Shown: positions 9,348 to 18,743 of the stretch, piece by piece
How the letters are laid out: every line of letters starts with the position of its first letter
Numbering within the stretch: the first letter of the stretch is position 1
Assembly: GCA_035559535.1 (NCBI GenBank)
Contig: DATMBG010000057.1
Coordinates: 1-57,675 of the forward strand
Direction of reading: 5' to 3'
From: Candidatus Limnocylindrales bacterium
GTDB lineage: Bacteria; Moduliflexota; Moduliflexia; Moduliflexales; JAUQPW01
Length of the DNA stretch: 57,675 bases
Notes under the pieces: generated by a model
Told to the model about the DNA's origin: nothing
Database searches by the model: none
Seen by the model: only the letters and a program-made list of their open reading frames with translations
Program-made: the position numbers and the translations under genes

Positions 9348-10232
9348 ATGAACCAAACTTCTTCCATCTCAGCTTATGATCTTTACCAACGGCAGCGTGT
9401 GACGGTGTTGAACACCCAGATGGCTTATATTGATACCGGCCAGGGGGCCCCCATTGTTTTCCTGCATGGAAATCCGACGTACTCCTATCTGTGGCGGAAT
9501 GTAATCCCCTATGTGGAGGAGCGAGGTCGTTGCCTTGCTCCGGATCTGGTTGGGATGGGAGATTCCGGTAAGGCTCCGGACGGTTCTTATCGTTTTGTCG
9601 ATCATGCCCGTTATCTGGATGCCTGGTTCCAGGCGCTGGACCTTCGGGAGAAGGTTATCCTGGTAGGACATGACTGGGGGGGAGCCCTTGCCTTCTATTG
9701 GGCCTACCGATATCCGGAACGGGTCAGAGCGATAGTTTATATGGAAACAATTGTAAGACCTCTGACCTGGAGCGAATGGCCGGAGGTAGCCCGTAATATC
9801 TTTAAAGGTTTGCGATCCTCCGCCGGTGAAGAAATGATTCTCCAGAAGAATCTCTTCATTGAGCGGATTCTTCCGGCCAGTATCCTTCGACAACTCACAG
9901 AGGAGGAAATGAATGCGTACCGTCGGCCTTACCTGGAGCCCGGGGAGTCTCGGCGGCCTATGCTCACATGGCCTCGAGAAATACCCTTAGATGGAGAGCC
10001 CGAAGAGGTCACGCGGATTGTAAATCACTATGCTACCTGGCTTGCAACCAGTAAAATCCCCAAGCTGTTCATTAATGCAGAACCCGGTTCCATTCTGGTA
10101 GGCGCTCAGCGAGAATTTTGCCGAACCTGGCCGAATCAGCAGGAAATTACCGTCAAAGGAATCCATTTCATCCAGGAAGATTCACCGGCTGAGATTGGAC
10201 AAATCATCGCGGCTTTTATGGCATTGACTTAA
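9348..10232 (+). CDS. dhaA: Haloalkane dehalogenase, HLD-II type
   Basis: A 294-residue alpha/beta-hydrolase that resembles Rhodococcus DhaA along its length. It would hydrolyse carbon-halogen bonds to an alcohol and halide. The catalytic set of subfamily HLD-II is visible: nucleophile D109 in GHDWGG, halide-stabilising N42 (HGNPT) and W110, catalytic acid E133 in YMETI, and base H273 in IHFIQED. The cap-domain segment WPEVARNIFKGLRS matches too. It starts 26 bp after sdhB on the same strand, so it may be cotranscribed. The natural substrate is unknown; some relatives act on non-halogenated esters or are luciferase-like. Confidence 0.9.
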   Translation: MNQTSSISAYDLYQRQRVTVLNTQMAYIDTGQGAPIVFLHGNPTYSYLWRNVIPYVEERGRCLAPDLVGMGDSGKAPDGSYRFVDHARYLDAWFQALDLREKVILVGHDWGGALAFYWAYRYPERVRAIVYMETIVRPLTWSEWPEVARNIFKGLRSSAGEEMILQKNLFIERILPASILRQLTEEEMNAYRRPYLEPGESRRPMLTWPREIPLDGEPEEVTRIVNHYATWLATSKIPKLFINAEPGSILVGAQREFCRTWPNQQEITVKGIHFIQEDSPAEIGQIIAAFMALT

Positions 10233-10237
10233 AGTAC

Positions 10238-11125
10238 TTATTGAAGCAAGTACATGAGCTTGAAAGAACGCCCTTCTGCCATTTGAGAGGATAAATGGGT
10301 TATTCCTTCTACTAACTGTTCTAAAATAGAGAGTCGTTTCTTCTTAGGCTCGATCACCTCGGGTTTGCCTTCAATATTTCCCAATTGGGCAGCTTTTTCC
10401 AGGGCATCCTGGAAATTACCCAATTCATCTACCAACCCATACTCTTTCGCCTGGCTTCCTGTAAAAACCCTTCCATCCGCAATGGATCTTAAAGTTTCTT
10501 TGTTGATATTCCTACGACCCTGAACGATGGCATCTAAAAATTGCTCGTAAACTTCATCGATCATTGCCTGTAGAAGTTTTTTTTCATCTTCGGTCATCTC
10601 CCGATCCGGGGAGAAAATATCTTTATATTTACCGCTTTTAACAACCATGGTCTTCACGCCGATTTTCTTGAACAACTCTTCCATATTCATACCTTGAAGG
10701 ATAACTCCAATACTACCCGTCAAAGTCCCCGGATTGGCAATGATCCAATCTGCTGCACTGGCAATGTAATAGCCTCCGGAAGCTGCAAGGGAGCCCATGG
10801 AAACAACGATCTTTTTCTTTTCTCGAAGTTTCAGGATTTCTTTGTAAATTTCCTGGGAAGGTCCTACACCCCCGCCGGGGCTATCGATTCTCAGGAGAAT
10901 GGCAGGAACTGCTTCGTTATCTCGAAGTTGATGGAGATGCTCGATGATTTCTTTGGAATCTAAAATAACCCCTTCAATCTTAACGAGCCCCACTTTTTTA
11001 ACCGAGCTGACAAAACCCGGCTTTTCTTCCTTTAAAACCAGATAAATCCCAACGGCCACAAAGCCCAGAAAAATGAAAACTACCAGACATATTAAAAAAC
11101 TTAGTATGAAGGTTCGCTTTTTCAT
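10238..11125 (-). CDS. sppA: Signal peptide peptidase SppA (S49 family)
   Basis: A 295-residue single-domain SppA, about half the length of the E. coli enzyme and like the Bacillus type. It degrades leftover signal peptides in the cytoplasmic membrane. One N-terminal membrane segment spans about residues 7-30. The serine nucleophile is S116 in MGSLAASGGYY and the general-base lysine is K168 in SGKYKD. It converges on dhaA with a 5-bp gap. A strong terminator lies between it and rpsA upstream, so it probably has its own weak promoter or depends on read-through. Confidence 0.93.
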   Translation of the reverse strand: MKKRTFILSFLICLVVFIFLGFVAVGIYLVLKEEKPGFVSSVKKVGLVKIEGVILDSKEIIEHLHQLRDNEAVPAILLRIDSPGGGVGPSQEIYKEILKLREKKKIVVSMGSLAASGGYYIASAADWIIANPGTLTGSIGVILQGMNMEELFKKIGVKTMVVKSGKYKDIFSPDREMTEDEKKLLQAMIDEVYEQFLDAIVQGRRNINKETLRSIADGRVFTGSQAKEYGLVDELGNFQDALEKAAQLGNIEGKPEVIEPKKKRLSILEQLVEGITHLSSQMAEGRSFKLMYLLQ

Positions 11126-11230
11126 GGAAGGATTAAAGAAAACAGCAAGGTATACGATATAGTCTCCTTGCTGCTATTCAGGTAACAGCAAAGTTTGCTT
11201 TAATTTTGAAACGCTGGAAGGCTCCGACAA

Positions 11231-11280
11231 ACAAAAAATTAAGAAACCCGCCTTCCTGGAGAAAACGGGTTTCTTGGGCT
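11231..11280 (-). terminator. Rho-independent terminator after rpsA
   Basis: On the minus strand AAGAAACCCG (11275-11266) pairs perfectly with CGGGTTTCTT (11250-11241), followed by AATTTTTTG. The 10-bp stem lies 18 bp beyond the rpsA stop and should end the pheA-to-rpsA transcript before sppA. Confidence 0.85.
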
Positions 11281-11293
11281 AACCTCTTCAAGT

Positions 11294-13129
11294 CTAAGTT
11301 TCTTGGGCGGGCTTATCTTCAGAAGATTCGGCTTCGGTTTGAGCTTGTGGGACTTCTGCTTCATGGCCGGTCGATTCCGTTTCCTCATCCTGTTCGGTTT
11401 CTCCAACCTCCTCTTTATAGGCCTTAATGCTTAAGCCGATGCGACGATTTGCTTCATCCAGTTTAATCACCTTGGCCATAATTTCCTGTCCTTCAGATAA
11501 AACATCAGAAGGTTTTTTGATGCGTTTTTTACTGATCTCAGAGACATGAAGTAGCCCTTCAACTCCATTTTCAAGTTCTACGAACGCACCAAAATCGGTC
11601 AACCGAACAACCTTTCCTTTTACGTTAGCTCCCACCAAAATTTGGTTACTGATTCCCTGCCAGGGATCGGGTTGAAGTTGTTTAAATCCTAAGGATAATC
11701 GCTCTTTTTCAACATCTATTCCCAGCACCACCGCCTCCACAACATCTCCCTTTTTGACGATTTCAGAAGGATGCTTCACCCGACTCGTCCAGGACATATC
11801 CGATATATGAACAAGACCGTCGATACCCTCTTCCAGTTCGACAAAGGCTCCAAAGTCTGTAAGATTTCGTACTGTACCTCGTACCACACTACCTACCGGG
11901 TATTTCTCGGCTACTACCGTCCAGGGATTCGGTTCCATTTGTTTCAGCCCAAGCGAAATCCTTCGATTGGCCTTATCTAAATCCAAAACCACAGCTTCTA
12001 CCATGTCCCCGACGTTGGCTATTTTAGAGGGGTGTTTCACCTTTTTTGTCCAGGACATTTCTGAGATGTGAACGAGTCCTTCAACACCAGGTTCCAGCTC
12101 TACAAAAGCCCCATAATCGGTTACACTCACGACTTTCCCCCGGACTTTAGAACCAACCGGATACTTTTGATCTGCAGTTTCCCAGGGATCCGGATACTTT
12201 TGTTTGAGGCCTAAAGAGACTTTTTCCTTCTCCCGGTCAAATTTCAGGACCTTTACTTCGATCTCCGATCCTACGGTCAAGATCTCTGAAGGATGATTAA
12301 TACGGCCCCAAGACATATCGGTGATATGAAGCAGACCATCAATACCACCTAGATCTATAAAAGCTCCGTATTCAGTTACATTTTTAACAATACCCTTAAG
12401 GATCTTACCTTCTTCAATTTGCTGAAGCGTTTGCTTACGAAGCGCTCCACGTTCTTCCTCTAAAATTGCTCGACGAGAGAGTACAATATTACCTCGCCGT
12501 CTATTGAGTTTAATAATTTTAGCCTTAATCGTCTGACCTATAAAGGATTCTAAATTTTTAACCGGACGTAAATCGACCTGGGAACCCGGAAGGAAAGAGC
12601 GAACCCCAATATCCACCGTCAGGCCACCCTTGATCTTTTCCACTACTACTCCCTCTACCACTCTATTCTCCTCATGGGCTTTAGCCATTTGATCCCAGAT
12701 TTGAATCCGATCTGCTTTTTCTTTAGAGAGAACCACCAATCCTTCCTCATCTTCAGTACTCTCCAGATAGACGTCTATCTGATCTCCGATTTTGATCTCC
12801 ATGGGGGCTCCAGTGACCGTTTTAAATTCCCTTAAAGGAATCGTCCCTTCAGATTTATATCCAATATCGATAAGAACTTCTGTATCCGTAATTTGAACGA
12901 TGGAGCCACGTACAATACTTCCTTCCTCAATATCTGCAAGGGTTTCCTCGTAGAGACGGGCTAACTCAGGATCTGGCTTCTCAGCTTCATCCTCCAAATC
13001 GAAATCCTCCTCTTGAGGAATATCTGGATTACCCCGGGAAGATGCGTTTACCTCTTTAGAATCCTCCTTTTTTTCATTTTTAATTTCACCGTTAAAATCT
13101 TTATCAGGTGAGGTTACGTCTTGAACCAT
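11294..13129 (-). CDS. rpsA: 30S ribosomal protein S1
   Basis: This 611-residue S1 has six OB-fold S1 domains starting near residue 50, after an acidic N-terminal extension of about 45 residues rich in D, E and K. The last four domains repeat GxxVxGxVxxxTDxGAFVELxxGxxGLxHxSxMSW almost exactly. S1 brings mRNA to the 30S subunit. It starts at ATG 13129 with a strong Shine-Dalgarno (AGGAGG). It is the last gene of the aromatic/cmk operon, and a terminator follows. The C-terminal 35 residues are acidic and low in complexity (TEQDEETEST). Confidence 0.97.
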   Translation of the reverse strand: MVQDVTSPDKDFNGEIKNEKKEDSKEVNASSRGNPDIPQEEDFDLEDEAEKPDPELARLYEETLADIEEGSIVRGSIVQITDTEVLIDIGYKSEGTIPLREFKTVTGAPMEIKIGDQIDVYLESTEDEEGLVVLSKEKADRIQIWDQMAKAHEENRVVEGVVVEKIKGGLTVDIGVRSFLPGSQVDLRPVKNLESFIGQTIKAKIIKLNRRRGNIVLSRRAILEEERGALRKQTLQQIEEGKILKGIVKNVTEYGAFIDLGGIDGLLHITDMSWGRINHPSEILTVGSEIEVKVLKFDREKEKVSLGLKQKYPDPWETADQKYPVGSKVRGKVVSVTDYGAFVELEPGVEGLVHISEMSWTKKVKHPSKIANVGDMVEAVVLDLDKANRRISLGLKQMEPNPWTVVAEKYPVGSVVRGTVRNLTDFGAFVELEEGIDGLVHISDMSWTSRVKHPSEIVKKGDVVEAVVLGIDVEKERLSLGFKQLQPDPWQGISNQILVGANVKGKVVRLTDFGAFVELENGVEGLLHVSEISKKRIKKPSDVLSEGQEIMAKVIKLDEANRRIGLSIKAYKEEVGETEQDEETESTGHEAEVPQAQTEAESSEDKPAQET

Positions 13130-13190
13130 GTAATTGTTTACCTCCTAGTTTTCATAAAATTTTTATGTGTAGCAACTCTATAACCTAAAC

Positions 13191-13820
13191 CTATCTTTTA
13201 TTTTCGTCAAGAACTTCTTGCTTCAGTTCTCTGATTTTCTCCATAATTAGAGTACTTACCTTGATATACAGTTCTTTTGAAGGGCCCTCATGGGTTATCT
13301 GATCTATATAAATGGGTTTTCCAAACTTGATGAGAACCCTATTCAATCTGGGAAATCTTTTTCCCCTGGGAAGAATTTTATCGGTCCCCTGAATCAGGGT
13401 TGGAATTATCACCCCCTTGGATTTAACTGCTATCATACCGACTCCCAATTTCCCTTCCTGTAACTCTCCCGTGGAGCTTCGAGTCCCCTCCGGAAACATT
13501 AGAAGGACTTCCCCTTGAAGAACGATTTCAATCGCTTTTTTTAAAGCGGCTCGATCCATCCCTCCGCGCTTTACAGGAAAGGCCTGCCATCGGGTTATAA
13601 AGAACCGAAGGACCGGATGTCGGAAGAGTTCTTCCTTGGCCATATAGTGGACCCGACGCCAGATCGAACAGCCAATAATGGGTGGATCCAGATAACTGAT
13701 ATGATTCGAAGCGAGGATAACGCCTCCTTTCTTGGGAATATTGGAACGCCCTATGACTTTAAGACGAAAACAAAGGGTGGATACTATAAAGAATAAACCG
13801 TGAAAGAAGGCGTAAAACAT
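13191..13820 (-). CDS. plsC: 1-acyl-sn-glycerol-3-phosphate acyltransferase
   Basis: A 209-residue PlsC-family enzyme that adds the second acyl chain to lysophosphatidic acid in phospholipid synthesis. The acyltransferase motif NHISYLD gives catalytic H40 and D45, and FPEGTR (109-114) is the phosphate-binding motif. A short hydrophobic N-terminus (residues 1-22) would hold it at the inner membrane. It sits between cmk and rpsA, an arrangement known from several phyla. A heptamer repeat ends exactly at its start codon, so no clear Shine-Dalgarno is left. Confidence 0.92.
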   Translation of the reverse strand: MFYAFFHGLFFIVSTLCFRLKVIGRSNIPKKGGVILASNHISYLDPPIIGCSIWRRVHYMAKEELFRHPVLRFFITRWQAFPVKRGGMDRAALKKAIEIVLQGEVLLMFPEGTRSSTGELQEGKLGVGMIAVKSKGVIIPTLIQGTDKILPRGKRFPRLNRVLIKFGKPIYIDQITHEGPSKELYIKVSTLIMEKIRELKQEVLDENKR

Positions 13821-13883
13821 GGTTCATGACTCGCTGTAGGTAGTCCGTCATCTTATGCCCATCAGGGACTACGGATTACAGCG
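13821..13883. repeat. Heptamer repeat between plsC and cmk
   Basis: Nine 7-nt units with opposed arms (AGTCCGT / GGACTAC side) fill the gap. The cmk stop codon and its last four codons lie inside it, so the C-terminal RCNP of cytidylate kinase is repeat-encoded. Confidence 0.75.
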
Positions 13884-14549
13884 CCTAGATAATTTTTTCT
13901 CTACCTCCGATAACATTTTTTCCACCACTTCTTCAACAGAAAGTCCTGTTGAATCAATATAAATCGCATCCTTTGCTTTCCTTAAGGGGGCTACTGCCCG
14001 GGTCATATCCTGGGCATCACGCTGGATAATCTCTTCAGTAAGTTTATCCAGATCAACCGAAATCCCCTTACCTTGCAATTCAAGCCATCTTCGTTTGGCC
14101 CGTTCCTCTGGAGAAGCATCCAGATAAAATTTAATATCCGCCTCTGGAAAAATCACCGTGCCGATATCCCGACCATCCAGGACTACATTTCCTTTAGATC
14201 CTAAGTCCCGTTGGAGGGGTATAAGATTCTCTCGTACCTCCGAAATAGCCGATACGGCAGAAGCCAGGTTTCCCACCTCCTGGGAATATAAAACGGAAGT
14301 TACTTCCACCCCATCCACATAGACTTCATAAGATCCATTTTTACCCCGCCGGATATCTAGCCGGGTTCTCTTCATCAAGTCTAAAAGCCTGGGAACATCG
14401 GTGAAAGGAATTCCTTCTTGGGCCGCTTTCCATCCAATGGCACGGTACAGAGCTCCTGTACTAATATGTACGAATCCTAACTTTTCGGCCAGTAACTTTC
14501 CCACGGTACTTTTCCCCGACCCGGCCGGACCATCAATGGCAATAATCAT
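13869..14549 (-). CDS. cmk: Cytidylate kinase
   Basis: A 226-residue CMP/dCMP kinase of normal family length. The P-loop GPAGSGKST lies at about residues 6-14, then the CMP-binding region (STGALYRAIG) and the DGRDIGTVIFP motif. ATG 14549 is preferred because homologues start at MIIAIDGPAGSGKST. A TTG four codons upstream is possible but lies beside a heptamer repeat. The gene sits in the aro operon before plsC and rpsA, a common grouping. The last residues (RCNP) come from the repeat at 13821-13883. Confidence 0.95.
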   Translation of the reverse strand: MIIAIDGPAGSGKSTVGKLLAEKLGFVHISTGALYRAIGWKAAQEGIPFTDVPRLLDLMKRTRLDIRRGKNGSYEVYVDGVEVTSVLYSQEVGNLASAVSAISEVRENLIPLQRDLGSKGNVVLDGRDIGTVIFPEADIKFYLDASPEERAKRRWLELQGKGISVDLDKLTEEIIQRDAQDMTRAVAPLRKAKDAIYIDSTGLSVEEVVEKMLSEVEKKLSRRCNP

Positions 14550-14554
14550 CTGAA

Positions 14555-14610
14555 GGCTCAAGGTTTGAGACCGGTTTTGGATCTCCGGTCCTTTACCCTT
14601 TATTAAAGTT
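14555..14610. repeat. Heptamer repeat between cmk and aroC
   Basis: About eight degenerate 7-nt units with a hairpin GACCGG ... CCGGTC at 14569-14590. It fills the gap between aroC and cmk. Confidence 0.55.
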
Positions 14611-15682
14611 TATCGAATCGACTTACTTTATTCCGTAACCAGTGATCCACCAGAACAAGGGCTACCATGGCCTCTGCTACAGGAACCGCCCTTGGACAGA
14701 GACAGGGATCATGCCGACCTTCTACCCGGATCTCCGCCGGATGACCAAAAATATCCACCGTGGGTTGGGTTTTAAGGATTGAAGAGGTCGGTTTGACCAC
14801 CATGCGAACGATAATATCTTCCCCGTTGGAGATACCCCCTAGAATTCCGCCCGCATGATTTCGAGTCGTTCGAATCTTTCCGTCGATCACGGTAAAAGGA
14901 TCGTTATGTTCGGAACCCATCATTTCGGCGGCAGCAAATCCGGTACCGATCTCGACACCTTTTACAGCAGGTATACTCATCAAAGCCTTAGCCAGATCCG
15001 CATCTAATTTATCAAATACCGGTTCTCCAAGACCAGGAGGCACATGTTGGGCAACAACTTCCACGATGCCTCCCAGGGAATCTCCCTGTTTCCGTGCCTG
15101 CACAATGGCCTCTTCCATCTGTTTAGCCACCTCCGGATCCGGACATCGGACTAGGTTCTGCTCAATTTGACTGAAATCGATTTTTTGGGCTTTAAAACGC
15201 CCCACCTGTTTTGTGTAACCGATAATACGGATTTGTTCCTTCTCCCACAAAATCTTTTTCGCGATGGCTCCGGCAGCTACCCGACCTACCGTTTCCCGGG
15301 CACTGGCCCGTGCTCCCCCTCGATAGTCCCGAAGACCATATTTCATCTGATAGGTATAATCGGCATGCCCTGGGCGAAAAAGATGCTTAATGGGTTCATA
15401 TTTGCTGGAATCTACATCTTTGTTATAAACGATCATGGAGATAGGAGCTCCGGTAGTTTTACCCTCAAAGATACCGGATAAAATCTCAACCCGATCCTCT
15501 TCCTTCCGCTGGGAAGTCACCCGACTTTGACCCACACGACGACGATCCAGCTCTTTTTGAATATCTTCTTCTTTCAGGTCAAGTCCTGCAGGACATCCAT
15601 CGACTACAACCCCTATAGCCTTTCCGTGAGACTCTCCCCACGTGGTCAGGACAAAGAGGTTTCCAAAACTACTTCCAGCCAT
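14603..15682 (-). CDS. aroC: Chorismate synthase
   Basis: A 359-residue chorismate synthase that makes chorismate from EPSP with reduced FMN. Family signatures are visible: [19 protein letters not shown] near the N-terminus, [19 protein letters not shown] and the C-terminal RxxHDPC region ([15 protein letters not shown]). The start overlaps the 3' end of aroK by 37 bp, which implies translational coupling. It is the sixth gene of the minus-strand aromatic operon. Confidence 0.97.
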   Translation of the reverse strand: MAGSSFGNLFVLTTWGESHGKAIGVVVDGCPAGLDLKEEDIQKELDRRRVGQSRVTSQRKEEDRVEILSGIFEGKTTGAPISMIVYNKDVDSSKYEPIKHLFRPGHADYTYQMKYGLRDYRGGARASARETVGRVAAGAIAKKILWEKEQIRIIGYTKQVGRFKAQKIDFSQIEQNLVRCPDPEVAKQMEEAIVQARKQGDSLGGIVEVVAQHVPPGLGEPVFDKLDADLAKALMSIPAVKGVEIGTGFAAAEMMGSEHNDPFTVIDGKIRTTRNHAGGILGGISNGEDIIVRMVVKPTSSILKTQPTVDIFGHPAEIRVEGRHDPCLCPRAVPVAEAMVALVLVDHWLRNKVSRFDKL

Positions 15683-16212
15683 TCTAAAATTTTCCTTACG
15701 GCATTTTCGATTCCCATCGTCGAATTATCAATCACCAAATCGGCCAGCCTTTCATACACCGGAATTCTCTCCTCCAACAGCCTCTGAAAGGATTCGTAAG
15801 GCCGATCGGGTTGAAAAAAAGCCGGTATTCCCCGGGCGATAATCCGACGATAGAGAACTTCAGGATTTACTTTAAGGTAAATAACCTTGGAATTTTTCCT
15901 TAAAGGAATCGAAAGAGAATTATAAATGAACGTACCCCCCCCGGTGGATAGAACACAGCAATTTATGTGCTCCAGCCTTTCAAGGGCCTGTTTTTCTAAG
16001 CCTCGAAAGTAGGATTCCCCATGATTTTTGAATATCTCTCGCGAAGATAATTTCTGTCCGTGCTTTTCCCTATAGAGGGATTCCACAACATGGTCTAAAT
16101 CTATAAACCGCCATTTAAGCCGATAGGCCAGCTCTTTACCGATAACTGTTTTACCACAAGATTTAAAACCGATTAAAATGAGATTAATAAAAATCCAGGG
16201 TCCAAAATCCAA
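15646..16212 (-). CDS. aroK: Shikimate kinase
   Basis: This 188-residue kinase phosphorylates shikimate. The P-loop is GFKSCGKT, followed by IDLDHVVE (shikimate-binding Asp), the FRGLE motif and STGGGTF. The start is uncertain. Homologues begin near NLILIGFKS, but no ATG is available there. The frame opens at TTG 16212 inside a heptamer repeat, which would give the odd start [12 protein letters not shown] 16188 is another option. Its last 37 bp overlap aroC. Confidence 0.92.
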   Translation of the reverse strand: MDFGPWIFINLILIGFKSCGKTVIGKELAYRLKWRFIDLDHVVESLYREKHGQKLSSREIFKNHGESYFRGLEKQALERLEHINCCVLSTGGGTFIYNSLSIPLRKNSKVIYLKVNPEVLYRRIIARGIPAFFQPDRPYESFQRLLEERIPVYERLADLVIDNSTMGIENAVRKILEWLEVVLETSLS

Positions 16213-16261
16213 AACCCAAAGTAACCTGTTAAAAACCGGTGAACTCCGGGCTCCGAATTAG
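16192..16261. repeat. Heptamer repeat between aroA and aroK, entering aroK
   Basis: Ten 7-nt units, starting AATCCAG GGTCCAA and later GAACTCC GGGCTCC, span the whole gap. They run over the apparent aroK start and reach the aroA stop codon. Confidence 0.8.
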
Positions 16262-17535
16262 GGACTCTCTAATTGCATATTTGCTCCTAGGGCTCTCATG
16301 GAATCAACAAAACCAGGATAGGTTACCTGAATGGCTTCGGCTGTTGTGATTTCCGTTGTTCCTTTAGCTTTCAGGCCGGCAATTGCCAATGCCATGACCA
16401 CCCGGTGATCCCCATACCCCTGAACCAGGCAGCCTTGAAGCGAGCTTTCTTTTAGGACAAGGCCATCCGGTAATTCCTCCACCTGAGCTCCCAACTGGGT
16501 TAAAACCTCCCGCATGGTGGCAATCCGATCCGTCTCTTTAATTCGAGCATGGGCCACGTTACGCAACTTAGTTACCCCTCGGGCGAAACAGCCCACGACG
16601 GCCATGGCAGGTAAAGCATCGGGTGTATCGTTTAGATCCAACTCTACCCCTTGCAATTCCCCGCCCTGGATTCGGATTCCATCTTCTACCACTTGAATTC
16701 GGGCTCCCATTTCTTTCAGATAAGAAATCACCTTTTTGTCGCCTTGCGAGTCCTCCATATCCAAACCTTTCAAAATCACATCTGATTCTGTGATAGCAGC
16801 GGCGCAAAGGGGAAAAGTAGCAGAGGAGAAATCCCCGGGAATGCGCTGCCGAAAAGGTTGATAAGCCTGACCACCTTTTATCTTAAAATACTCCAATCCC
16901 TCCCGTTCATACCGGATTCCCTGTTTATTCAGCCACCACAGGGTCATTTCCACATAAGGCTTTTCTTGAAGGTGGAGAGGTTGTATTTCAGAATTTTTTT
17001 CGGCTAAAGGAGTACTCAATAAAAGACTGCTCAGATACTGAGAGGTTATTCCTTCGACCTGGGTCCGGCCCCCTTTCAGGGGACCCCGCACGACCACAGG
17101 AGCCAGCCCGTTTCCCCGGGTGGAAAAGGCTTCTGCTCCCAGATTTTTTAAAGCGGTTAGCAATGGTCCTACGGAGCGCCTCCGGGTCTGGGAGTCTCCG
17201 GTAAATACAGTGTATTGCAGGCCATGACAGGCCATCCCCATCACTAAACAAAGGGTGGTCCCAGAGTTTTCGACGTCAATAACGTCATCCGGGGTCTGAA
17301 GGTGTCCTCCGGTTCCTTCTACCATCCATTTCTCTTCCTGCACTTCGATATGGCCTCCCAAGGCCTGACAGGCTTTCCGGCAGGCTATGGCATCGGCTGA
17401 AGTTAAAGGATTTAAAATCTCCGACTTTCCCCCGGCTAACGTGGCAATAACAAGGGCTCGAATGGTATGAGATTTAGAAGCCGGAATCTCTATAAGACCC
17501 TGTAATTTGGGTGTTGGTTGAACCTTTAGACGCAT
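16258..17535 (-). CDS. aroA: 3-phosphoshikimate 1-carboxyvinyltransferase (EPSP synthase)
   Basis: A 425-residue EPSP synthase joining shikimate-3-phosphate and phosphoenolpyruvate. Visible signatures are IPASKSHTIRALVIATLA (substrate-binding Lys and Ser), ENSGTTLCLVMG, the DSQTRRRSVGPL stretch and the C-terminal YGDHRVVMALAIAG. The motif NSGTTL has T where many enzymes have NAGTA/T, fitting the class II-like group. ATG 17535 starts it. It lies between aroF and aroK, with repeat-filled gaps on both sides. Confidence 0.96.
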   Translation of the reverse strand: MRLKVQPTPKLQGLIEIPASKSHTIRALVIATLAGGKSEILNPLTSADAIACRKACQALGGHIEVQEEKWMVEGTGGHLQTPDDVIDVENSGTTLCLVMGMACHGLQYTVFTGDSQTRRRSVGPLLTALKNLGAEAFSTRGNGLAPVVVRGPLKGGRTQVEGITSQYLSSLLLSTPLAEKNSEIQPLHLQEKPYVEMTLWWLNKQGIRYEREGLEYFKIKGGQAYQPFRQRIPGDFSSATFPLCAAAITESDVILKGLDMEDSQGDKKVISYLKEMGARIQVVEDGIRIQGGELQGVELDLNDTPDALPAMAVVGCFARGVTKLRNVAHARIKETDRIATMREVLTQLGAQVEELPDGLVLKESSLQGCLVQGYGDHRVVMALAIAGLKAKGTTEITTAEAIQVTYPGFVDSMRALGANMQLESP

Positions 17536-17550
17536 GTAAAAGAGAACCTG

Positions 17551-17634
17551 TGCCTAAAGTACCCGAACTGTTTAATGTGTCTTTTACTTTAATTCGCTTC
17601 GGGCACCCTAGCGCACTTAAGATACTTAACTTAT
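17551..17634. repeat. Imperfect hairpin repeat between aroF and aroA
   Basis: Opposed arms GTGCC...CCCGAA (near 17552) and TTCGGGCACC...GCGCAC (near 17601) fill the gap. The heptamer phase is present but eroded. The aroF stop lies at its edge. Confidence 0.5.
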
Positions 17635-18657
17635 GGGAACGTAGGGCATCTTCTTCCCTATCGCTTCTGCGACCCTTCGACAGGTCTTCATGAGCTCCAT
17701 GAATACATGGGGATAGGTGGCCTGGGGACCATCGCAGAGGGCTTCAGCCGGGTTTACATGGACTTCGATCATAAGCCCATGGGCACCGGCAGCTACAGCA
17801 GCCAGGGCCATGGCCGGAACGTAATCCCGTTTACCCAGGGCATGACTGGGATCTGCGATAATGGGAAGATGGCTAAGACTCTTTACCACCGGAATGGCAC
17901 TGAGATCGAAGGTGTTTCGGGTTGAATCCTCATAGGTACGGATTCCTCGCTCACAGAGGACAATCTGATTGTTCCCTTCCGATCGAATATACTCTGCAGA
18001 CATGAGAAGTTCCTTAATAGTTCCACTGATCCCCCTCTTTAACAAGACCGGTTTATTCGTCATACCTACCTCTTTGAGCAAGGTAAAGTTTTGTGAGTTA
18101 CGGGCTCCAATTTGAATCATGTCAGAATACTTGGCTACCACATCGATATCTCGAGCATCCATCAACTCGGTTACAACCGGTAATCCGGTCTCTTCCCGGG
18201 CTTTTGCTAAAAGTTTAAGACCTTCTACCCCAAGCCCTTGAAAACTGTAAGGGGAAGTTCTCGGTTTAAAGGCTCCTCCCCTCAATATTCTTCCCCCCGC
18301 CGCCTTGACGGCTAAAGCAGCCTGGATCAATAACTTTTCATTTTCCACCGCACAGGGCCCCGCCATGACAACAACCTCATCTCCACCGATTTCCACATCT
18401 CCAACCTTTACAATGGTATCTTGGGGTTTAAAATCCCGGCTAACCAATTTATATTCTTTTAAAATAAGTACCACTTTTTCTACCATGGGTAAGGCTTCAA
18501 AAATTTCCCTTCTAGAAGGAGCATCTGAACCGATGGCCCCTATGACCGTGCGTTCCGCCCCGGTAGATAAATGGGGAGTTAATCCTACCTGCCTGACTTT
18601 TTCCATAACCTGATGGATTTCTTCTTCAGAAGTATGGGGTTTTAAAACGATAATCAT
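17626..18657 (-). CDS. aroF: DAHP synthase, type I-beta with N-terminal regulatory domain
   Basis: This 343-residue enzyme condenses phosphoenolpyruvate and erythrose-4-phosphate, the first step to aromatics. Residues 1-70 are the ferredoxin-like ACT-type regulatory domain seen in Thermotoga DAHP synthase. The catalytic barrel follows, with [37 protein letters not shown] and DPSHALG. The start is ATG 18657 ([13 protein letters not shown]), as in homologues; a TTG three codons upstream borders a repeat and is not used. The regulatory domain suggests feedback inhibition by an aromatic amino acid. Confidence 0.95.
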   Translation of the reverse strand: MIIVLKPHTSEEEIHQVMEKVRQVGLTPHLSTGAERTVIGAIGSDAPSRREIFEALPMVEKVVLILKEYKLVSRDFKPQDTIVKVGDVEIGGDEVVVMAGPCAVENEKLLIQAALAVKAAGGRILRGGAFKPRTSPYSFQGLGVEGLKLLAKAREETGLPVVTELMDARDIDVVAKYSDMIQIGARNSQNFTLLKEVGMTNKPVLLKRGISGTIKELLMSAEYIRSEGNNQIVLCERGIRTYEDSTRNTFDLSAIPVVKSLSHLPIIADPSHALGKRDYVPAMALAAVAAGAHGLMIEVHVNPAEALCDGPQATYPHVFMELMKTCRRVAEAIGKKMPYVPIS

Positions 18658-18665
18658 AAAACTCA

Positions 18666-18743
18666 AAGTACAAGTACCGTGTACTGAGTACCGGATGGGG
18701 AAAAATTCAGTACCCGGTACCCATTACCCAGTACCCAGCACCT
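18666..18743. repeat. Heptamer hairpin between hisC and aroF, entering hisC
   Basis: Two arms of 7-nt units (AGTACCG/TGTACTG left, AGTACCC/GGTACCC right) flank an 8-nt A-rich centre. The right arm contains the hisC stop codon and the codons for its final VLGTG residues. Confidence 0.85.
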
